Source: Streptomyces sp. 840.1
Lineage (GTDB): Bacteria; Actinomycetota; Actinomycetes; Streptomycetales; Streptomycetaceae
Assembly: GCF_003751445.1 (NCBI RefSeq)
Contig: NZ_RJUU01000001.1
Span: forward strand, 5,446,001-5,510,000
DNA length: 64,000 nt
Direction: 5' to 3'
The notes under the pieces were generated by a model that saw only the letters and a program-made list of their open reading frames with translations, did no database searches and was not told the origin of the DNA. Numbering within the stretch: the stretch's first letter is position 1; every line of letters begins with the position of its first letter. Made by a program: the position numbers and the translations under genes. This document shows positions 59,379 to 64,000 of the stretch, one piece after another.

Positions 59379-59825
59379 ATGCGCATGCGCACTTTCTCGA
59401 CGTCGGCGGCTCTGACCGCCGTGTTACTCGGCAGCTCCGTTGTCCCCGCGACGGCCGCGACGGCCCCTGCGAAGGGCCCCGGCGTCTTCGTCACCAACGG
59501 TGATCGCGTACACATTTCGAGCACCCCACCACGCACGGCGTCGGCCCACGCCTGGTGGACCCACGTCAGTGGCCCCGGCACCAAGGCCAAGGTCACCATC
59601 TGGCTCCAGCTGAAGTCCGGCAAGAAGTGGCATTCGGTCGCCAGGAACGCGAAGAACCTCAAGTCCGGCAACGGCGGCAGCGCCCGCCGCGTCGTCGCGC
59701 GCAAGAAGTGCGCGAACCGCAGCAAGCGCCAGTGGCGGACCAAGATCGACGTCGATCTCATCGGGGTGCCCGACTCGCCGGAGAAGGCCTACACGAAGCC
59801 GGTCACGGTCAAGTGCGGCGTCTGA
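59379..59825 (+). CDS. Secreted small cationic protein
   Basis: 148 residues, GAGGAGG before ATG 59379. Sec signal with ATA-A cleavage near 27. The mature chain is rich in Lys/Arg (LKSGKKWHSVARNAKNLKSG, RRVVARKKCANRSKRQWRTK) and has two cysteines (Cys110 area and near the C-terminus) that can pair. A beta-sandwich is suggested by WTHVSGPGTKAKVTIWLQL. No family recognised; cell-surface binding or antimicrobial action are guesses. Confidence 0.7.
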   Translation: MRMRTFSTSAALTAVLLGSSVVPATAATAPAKGPGVFVTNGDRVHISSTPPRTASAHAWWTHVSGPGTKAKVTIWLQLKSGKKWHSVARNAKNLKSGNGGSARRVVARKKCANRSKRQWRTKIDVDLIGVPDSPEKAYTKPVTVKCGV

Positions 59826-59868
59826 TTCCCTGGTCCCCGTCGCAGCCGTTCGATCCAGGAGTACGACG

Positions 59869-60678
59869 ATGAGTGACACCGGTCCGGACGCCACCCTCAT
59901 CGTGGGACTGCACGGAGTGCTGGCCCGGCATCCCTGGATCGACCGGGTGAGCACTGAGTTCGACCTCGAAGAGGATGTCTTCAGCCTCGCCGTGAAGCGG
60001 GCGTCCGCCTACGCCTGGAGCTCCACCGTTCTGACGGACAAGCCCGCCGACAACCTCTGGGACCACAACGACGCCGACGGCGACTGGACGCAGGACGGGC
60101 AGGTCCGGCAGCTGGCCTGGCTCCAGTCGTCGCTTCCCCGGCCCCTGAACACTCCGGGGAAGCGGCAGCGGGCCCGCCGCCTGCCGGTGCTGCCCGTCAT
60201 CACGGTCCTCTCGGACGCGCTGCGCCGCGTCGGCACCGTACGCCTCACCGGCACGCACGCCCTTGTGCCGCTGCACCGCGCCGGGGACGCCCGGGTCGAA
60301 CTCGCCGAAGTGGCCGACTGGTTCGCCCTGGCGGACCCGTCGGGCGCGGCCTCACTGACGGTCACCGTGTCCGCCCCGCCCTCGGCGGATCTCGGCGCAC
60401 GGGCCGGCGGGATCCGCGACGCGGCGCTCGACCGTACCTACGGGCACCTGTCGGTCGAGCCCCTCAAGCCCGCCGCCGCGAAGACCCCGGGACTGGCGCC
60501 GCCCCTCGCCGGTGCGGTGCAGGCCGAGGGGCTGCGGCGGGCGCTCGCCTTCCGCTGCGAGGCGCGCGAGTGGTCGACGGACGTGGCCGCCTGGACCACG
60601 GAGGTGTTCGCGGACTCGGTCCGGGCGGTGACGGGGCTCTCCGGCCCGGTGCTCCTCACGGTCTCGGCGGATGCCTGA
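59869..60678 (+). CDS. Hypothetical cytosolic protein
   Basis: 269 residues, 43 bases after the secreted-protein gene, ATG 59869. No signal peptide, helices or catalytic motif. VGLHGVLARHPWIDRVSTEFDLEED and YAWSSTVL look like an alpha/beta core. A region with LPVLPVITVLSDALRRVGTVRLTGTH follows. Likely co-transcribed with the gene before it. Function not assigned. Confidence 0.65.
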   Translation: MSDTGPDATLIVGLHGVLARHPWIDRVSTEFDLEEDVFSLAVKRASAYAWSSTVLTDKPADNLWDHNDADGDWTQDGQVRQLAWLQSSLPRPLNTPGKRQRARRLPVLPVITVLSDALRRVGTVRLTGTHALVPLHRAGDARVELAEVADWFALADPSGAASLTVTVSAPPSADLGARAGGIRDAALDRTYGHLSVEPLKPAAAKTPGLAPPLAGAVQAEGLRRALAFRCEAREWSTDVAAWTTEVFADSVRAVTGLSGPVLLTVSADA

Positions 60679-60722
60679 GATCCGGGGCGGACGGTGCGCG
60701 CGGGCGGAGCGCCGCGGGGTGC

Positions 60723-61193
60723 TCAGTGCGGACGGTCGACGCGGGCCCGGCGCCGCGGCCGGAAGAGCAGCAGATACACCGTGGCGACCATCGCGACCGC
60801 CTGGGCCACGACGCTGACCCGCTTCTCGGTGAACCAGACCGGCTCGTACATGTTCGGGAACGGACCCCAGGCGCCGATGTCCGCGTACCGGTAGATCAGC
60901 AGGAGGGCCAGTCCGCCGGTCGCGACCGACCAGGCGAACAGGTCGGCCGGCCACCGTCGCCAGACCAGGACGAGCAGCGCGGCCAGTGCCGCCATGCCCG
61001 CCTCGATCCGGAACAGCGTGCCCTGGCTGATGTCGGCCATGACGGCGTCGTACTGCTCCGCAAGGTGCGCGTGCACATAGGCGTCCACGGCGAGACCGGC
61101 CGCCGCGAGCACCCGGGCCGTGCCGCGCAGAAGGCGGCCGGTGGTGTTCCCGTGCGCGGGGGCGTCCGGTGTGGCGGGCACTTCTGCGGACAT
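60723..61193 (-). CDS. Four-helix membrane protein of the cupredoxin cluster
   Basis: 156 residues from ATG 61193 (GGAG six bases upstream). Four hydrophobic segments (about 23-40, 60-78, 85-102, 125-142) with AVDAYVHAHLAEQYD near the first, where His residues face the outside or the membrane edge, and a basic end (RPRRRARVDRPH). DoxX-like in size, but no motif certain. 44 bases after the cupredoxin gene on the same strand, so probably translated from one mRNA. Confidence 0.7.
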   Translation of the reverse strand: MSAEVPATPDAPAHGNTTGRLLRGTARVLAAAGLAVDAYVHAHLAEQYDAVMADISQGTLFRIEAGMAALAALLVLVWRRWPADLFAWSVATGGLALLLIYRYADIGAWGPFPNMYEPVWFTEKRVSVVAQAVAMVATVYLLLFRPRRRARVDRPH

Positions 61194-61237
61194 TGCGGCT
61201 CCATTCGCGCCGGTGGCCGTCGGACGGCGTCCGGGGC

Positions 61238-61696
61238 TCACTTGACGGTGAGGGTCCCCGTCATGAAGGGGTGGATCGTGCAGTCGTACGGGTACGCGCC
61301 GGCCTTCGACGGGGCGGTGAAGGTGGCCGACTTGCCCGGCGCGATGTCACCGGTGTCGAAGGCCTTGCCCTTGGTCGCCGTCATCGTGTGCGTGGTCGTG
61401 TCGTCGTTGGTCACGGTGATCTTCGTGCCGGGTGCGACGGTCGGGGCGGCGGGCAGGAACTTGAAGTTCTTGATGCTCACCTTCGTCCCACCGCCCGCGG
61501 GCGGCCGGGACGAAGCGGACGCCGAGGGCGATGACGCCGTGGGCGGGATCAGCGAGGGAGGTGTGGCGGGGGCCGACGAGCTGCCGCCGCCTCCGCCGCC
61601 GCTGTCCGAGCAGCCCGCGAGGGCCGTCGACGAGAGCGCGATGGCGGCGGCGGCCACGGCGAACCGCGCCCGGCCGGTACGGAACGAGAACGGCAT
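61238..61696 (-). CDS. Cupredoxin-domain lipoprotein
   Basis: 152 residues. Signal with lipobox ALAGC, a Gly/Ser/Pro-rich linker, then a plastocyanin/azurin-like domain (about 70-152). Type 1 copper ligands are the His in DTTTHTMT and Cys, His and Met in YDCTIHPFM. It would bind copper outside the membrane and pass electrons or metal. Lies between the Yx(FWY)xxD lipoprotein gene and the membrane-protein gene on the minus strand. Confidence 0.88.
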   Translation of the reverse strand: MPFSFRTGRARFAVAAAAIALSSTALAGCSDSGGGGGGSSSAPATPPSLIPPTASSPSASASSRPPAGGGTKVSIKNFKFLPAAPTVAPGTKITVTNDDTTTHTMTATKGKAFDTGDIAPGKSATFTAPSKAGAYPYDCTIHPFMTGTLTVK

Positions 61697-61733
61697 GGCG
61701 TCTCCGGGGGTGCGTGGGCCGGGCGGGCGGGGC

Positions 61734-62363
61734 TCAGTAGCCGGTGCCGGTGCTGCTGCTACTGCTGCTCGACGGCGTGGCGGAGGCGGAGGCCGAGGCC
61801 GAGGCCGTAGGGGTGGTGGTGGTGATCTTCTTGCCCTTGGCGTTGATGACGTACCACTTGGCGCCGAACGCGTTGACGCCCTGGCCCTTCGCGTCGCCGG
61901 CCTTCTTGTCCTGGTCGAAGAGGTACAGCGGGTGACCGTTGTAGGTCACCTGCTTCTTGCCGTCGCTGCGGGTCGTGGTCTTCAGCAGCTTCGAGACGAC
62001 CCCGGTGCCGCCGGTCGGCGTCTTCTCGTCGAGCAGCGGCGGCCAGGCCTTGGCGCAGGCCCCTTCGCACATGGACTTGTCCTTGGTGTCCTTGTCGAAC
62101 ACGTAGAGCGTCATCTTCTTCTCGTTCACCAGCGACTTGCCGTACGTGCCCTTCTTGAGGGAGACCGTCGCGGGGGGCTTGGACGCGCTGGGGGACGCGG
62201 AGGCGGCGGCGGGCGCGTCGACGGGGCGGCCGCTGTTCACGCTGCCCGTGTCCGTACCGGTCGAGCTCTGGCCGCTCGATCCGCTGTCGGAGCATCCGGC
62301 CGCCGCGGCGGCCAGCAGGGTCACGGAGGCCAGCACTGCGGCCGTCCTGGTGTGGCGCTTCAT
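61734..62363 (-). CDS. Lipoprotein with Yx(FWY)xxD motifs
   Basis: 209 residues, lipobox AAAGC. Two Yx(FWY)xxD repeats: LYVFDKDTKDKS...CEGACAKAWPP and LYLFDQDKKAGDAKGQG, the COG4315 pattern. CEGACAKAWPP carries a Cys pair typical of this family. A Ser/Ala/Thr-rich tail follows. Function unknown, although family members occur near cupredoxins and terminal-oxidase or metal genes. First gene of a probable three-gene unit, 38 bases before the cupredoxin gene. Confidence 0.85.
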   Translation of the reverse strand: MKRHTRTAAVLASVTLLAAAAAGCSDSGSSGQSSTGTDTGSVNSGRPVDAPAAASASPSASKPPATVSLKKGTYGKSLVNEKKMTLYVFDKDTKDKSMCEGACAKAWPPLLDEKTPTGGTGVVSKLLKTTTRSDGKKQVTYNGHPLYLFDQDKKAGDAKGQGVNAFGAKWYVINAKGKKITTTTPTASASASASATPSSSSSSSTGTGY

Positions 62364-62684
62364 CGGGGCTCCTCGGTCATGTCATCCGGCCGCCCGCACG
62401 GGCGGCGCGCGGCCGCATGAGTGGGCCGTCGGCCCCAGTGGACCGCAGGCCCCCGGGGCGGGCCATCCGGACGGGGCTGTTCAGGTAGTGGCCCGCAGAC
62501 CGGTCCGGGGGCGTCACCCGATCGGCGGACCGGACGATATCCCCGTCGCCCCTACGCGGTGCGGACGGGTAAGTGAGCTGCTACGAAAGCGTCCTGATGG
62601 GGCAACAGTTTCGAGTACCACTGCCCTGTACGGGCCCGCGATCATAGGATCGGGGTGGTCTTCGGGGAGACGGGGTGGCTGATC
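62364..62684. other. Divergent intergenic region
   Basis: 321 bases without a gene. The left half is GC-rich with small inverted repeats (ggccgtcggcc-like). On the right TAGGAT at 62645-62650 is a good -10 for the lipoprotein gene and places the transcript start near 62657, which supports GTG 62685 over GTG 62655 as start. No clear minus-strand promoter is seen. Confidence 0.4.
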
Positions 62685-63503
62685 GTGGCGTACGACGGGC
62701 CGATACGCAGATACGGAGTGCTGGCGCTGGTTCCACTGGTGCTGGTGGCGTGCTCCAGCGGCGGCGGGAGTCCGGGCGGTGAGGGCAGGAGCACCCGGGC
62801 GACCGGCGCCTCCTCCTCCGACCCGGCCCCGGACACCACCTCGGGCATCGAGGACACCGGCGACATCGAGGCGGACCCGGCCAGGCTGCCCACCTCCCGA
62901 GGCGAGGCGCTCGACTTCATCGACCGGATCATCGCGGACCCCGCCAGCTTCGGGCCCGATGTGACCAGGCGGACCCCGTATGAGAGCGATCCCGCCACCT
63001 GGCCGGTACTCGGCACCGACTGCGTCTGGCAGCAGCAGAAGCCGGCGGCCGGCGTCCTGGCCACCCGCAGCCGCTCCTTCGAGGTCCCCGCCGCCGACGG
63101 CAAGGGGCCCATACGGCTCTCCGCCGTCGTCACCGTGCACCGCAGCCGCGAGGGCGCCCAGTGGGAGATGGCGGAATCGGTGGAGGAGACGATGCGCTGC
63201 CCCACGCAGCAGTTGCGGAAGGGCGAACTGATCGGGTCGTTGGTCGCCGCCACCCTGCCGCAGGGCAAGGGCGGCCAGGTGAACGCCGCGGACGCGCTGA
63301 CCGAGATCGGGACGTACCAGAGCTCCACGCTCGGCGGCCCCTTCGCGTACGTCTGGCAGCAGGCCCAGTCCCTCCAGTTCACCGTGGCGGTGACCGGGAA
63401 AGGGGCGAAGGGGCGGACCAGCGAGGAACTCGACGAACTGACGAGCCAGGCCCAGGCCACCATGCTGGTGCGGCTCAAGTCAGCCGTCGAGAAGCAGAGT
63501 TGA
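62685..63503 (+). CDS. Hypothetical lipoprotein
   Basis: 272 residues from GTG 62685. Short basic n-region (GPIRRYG) and lipobox LVAC at about 23, then a Gly/Ser/Asp-rich linker. The domain has [31 protein letters not shown] and [15 protein letters not shown], with a conserved-looking Cys pair and many Trp/Gln. No family assigned. It precedes a Ser/Thr kinase gene by 16 bases, so the two are likely one operon; lipoproteins in this position may sense or be regulated by the kinase. Confidence 0.7.
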   Translation: MAYDGPIRRYGVLALVPLVLVACSSGGGSPGGEGRSTRATGASSSDPAPDTTSGIEDTGDIEADPARLPTSRGEALDFIDRIIADPASFGPDVTRRTPYESDPATWPVLGTDCVWQQQKPAAGVLATRSRSFEVPAADGKGPIRLSAVVTVHRSREGAQWEMAESVEETMRCPTQQLRKGELIGSLVAATLPQGKGGQVNAADALTEIGTYQSSTLGGPFAYVWQQAQSLQFTVAVTGKGAKGRTSEELDELTSQAQATMLVRLKSAVEKQS

Positions 63504-63519
63504 GAGAGCGGAGAGCGTG

Positions 63520-64000
63520 ATGGAACGGCTGCGTCCCGCAGACCCCTCGACGATCGGCGGACACCGGCTGCTCGGGCGCCTCGGCGCCGGCGGCATGGGC
63601 GTCGTCTACCTCGGCCGCACGGACGGCGGAGCCCTGGCCGCGATCAAGGTGATCCTCCCGGAATTCGCCGGAAGCGAGGACTTCCGGGCCCGCTTCCGCC
63701 GCGAGGTCGAGGCCGCGCGCCGGGTCGAGACCCCCTGGGCGGTCGCCGTCACCGGTGCCGAGACGGAGGGCGAACGCCCCTGGCTCGCCACGGCGTTCGT
63801 GCCGGGGCCCGCACTGTCGGAGGCCGTAGCACGGTGCGGGCCCCTGCCCGCCCGCAGCGTCCGGGTACTCGGCAGGCTCCTCTCCCGCGCCCTGACCGCC
63901 GTGCACGCGGCGGGGCTCGTCCACCGGGACGTCAAGCCGGGCAACGTACTGCTCACGGTCGACGGTCCGCGCCTGATCGACTTCGGGATCGCACGGGCCA
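63520..64000 (+). CDS. Ser/Thr protein kinase, 3' end outside window
   Basis: First 160 residues of a PknB-type kinase; GTG 63517 lies directly before ATG 63520, and GGAG is six bases before the [13 protein letters not shown] at 21-30, catalytic Lys43 (AAIKVI), HRDVKPGN (about 135-142) and DFGIAR are present; the window ends there. The lobe between is somewhat divergent ([21 protein letters not shown]). Second kinase of the window, on the opposite strand from the first. Confidence 0.93.
   Translation, partial: MERLRPADPSTIGGHRLLGRLGAGGMGVVYLGRTDGGALAAIKVILPEFAGSEDFRARFRREVEAARRVETPWAVAVTGAETEGERPWLATAFVPGPALSEAVARCGPLPARSVRVLGRLLSRALTAVHAAGLVHRDVKPGNVLLTVDGPRLIDFGIARA

Noticed and set aside
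1..64000. tRNA, rRNA, riboswitch, prophage or insertion-sequence elements
   Set aside because: I looked for cloverleaf-like stretches, transposase and integrase motifs and long terminal inverted repeats and found none convincing. By eye, small structured RNAs could still be missed.

Overview
This window is chromosomal DNA of a Streptomyces or very close relative. It has very high GC with GC-rich third codon positions, many GTG starts, Shine-Dalgarno (SD) sites of GGAGG type, TAGGCT/TAGGAT-like -10 boxes, and gene families typical of the genus (ROK regulator beside xylFGH, DUF397/DUF5753 pairs, DUF3000, HemQ, DUF4349). Gene order from the ROK regulator through dxs, the fatty-acid oxidation pair, hemE, hemG-hemQ, murC and msrB recalls the Streptomyces coelicolor core region around SCO6008-SCO6061. 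That correspondence is from memory, not a search. I see no rRNA, tRNA, CRISPR array, insertion sequence, integrase or PKS/NRPS genes. Both edges cut genes: a ROK regulator on the left and a Ser/Thr kinase on the right.

Layout. 0-4.6 kb: ROK regulator and a xylose-type ABC transporter (xylF-xylG-xylH), closed by a 20-bp-stem terminator. 4.9-8.6 kb: dxs (isoprenoid precursor synthesis) and an amino-acid permease. 8.6-10.9 kb: a NYN/PIN-type protein, a secreted phosphodiesterase-fold protein and an NAD(P)-binding protein. 10.9-25.2 kb: genes that look like a cell-envelope glycopolymer locus. They are an LCP ligase, two paralogous beta-propeller proteins (one fused to a PIG-L deacetylase domain that has lost its catalytic motifs), a CDP-alcohol phosphotransferase, a 1486-residue GT2-GT2-TagF polymerase, a small Ig-like-tailed protein, a capsule-type alpha/beta hydrolase and a phosphodiester-glycosidase lipoprotein. 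25.2-28.6 kb: beta-oxidation operon. 28.8-31.9 kb: RNase D, a LuxR-type response regulator and a DUF3000 protein. 31.9-37.8 kb: coproporphyrin-dependent haem genes hemE, hemG and hemQ, interrupted by an NADH-oxidase/CoA-disulfide-reductase-like flavoprotein and a DUF4349 lipoprotein.

38.0-40.5 kb holds the most interesting unit. A DUF692 (MNIO, multinuclear iron oxygenase) enzyme fused to a probable partner domain ends 1 nt before a TIGR04222 membrane protein whose last 72 residues carry ten cysteines in a Gly/Ser/Cys repeat. An ECF-sigma-like promoter (GGGAACC, 17 nt, CGTCTC) sits just upstream. MNIO enzymes are known to modify cysteines of ribosomal peptides, so this pair may be an enzyme-substrate system in which a membrane-anchored protein tail is modified.

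40.5-53.4 kb is mostly housekeeping: a PTH2-like protein, AIM24, an ABC exporter whose ATPase seems to start at CTG, a small zinc-ribbon protein, a polysaccharide deacetylase, a PhoX-like protein, OsmC, ZapE, a RibD-type reductase, a Usp-like protein, murC, msrB, a Ser/Thr kinase and a Cys-rich protein. 53.5-57.9 kb: a GTPase-associated protein 1-type protein linked to bacterial conflict systems, then a whiJ/abaA-like trio (DUF397, XRE-DUF5753, HATPase) around an inverted-repeat operator. 58-59.2 kb: a Sua5/YrdC protein and a MarR regulator separated by four phased 18-bp repeats. 59.4-64 kb: small secreted proteins, a three-gene cluster encoding a Yx(FWY)xxD lipoprotein, a cupredoxin and a membrane protein, a lipoprotein, and the cut kinase.
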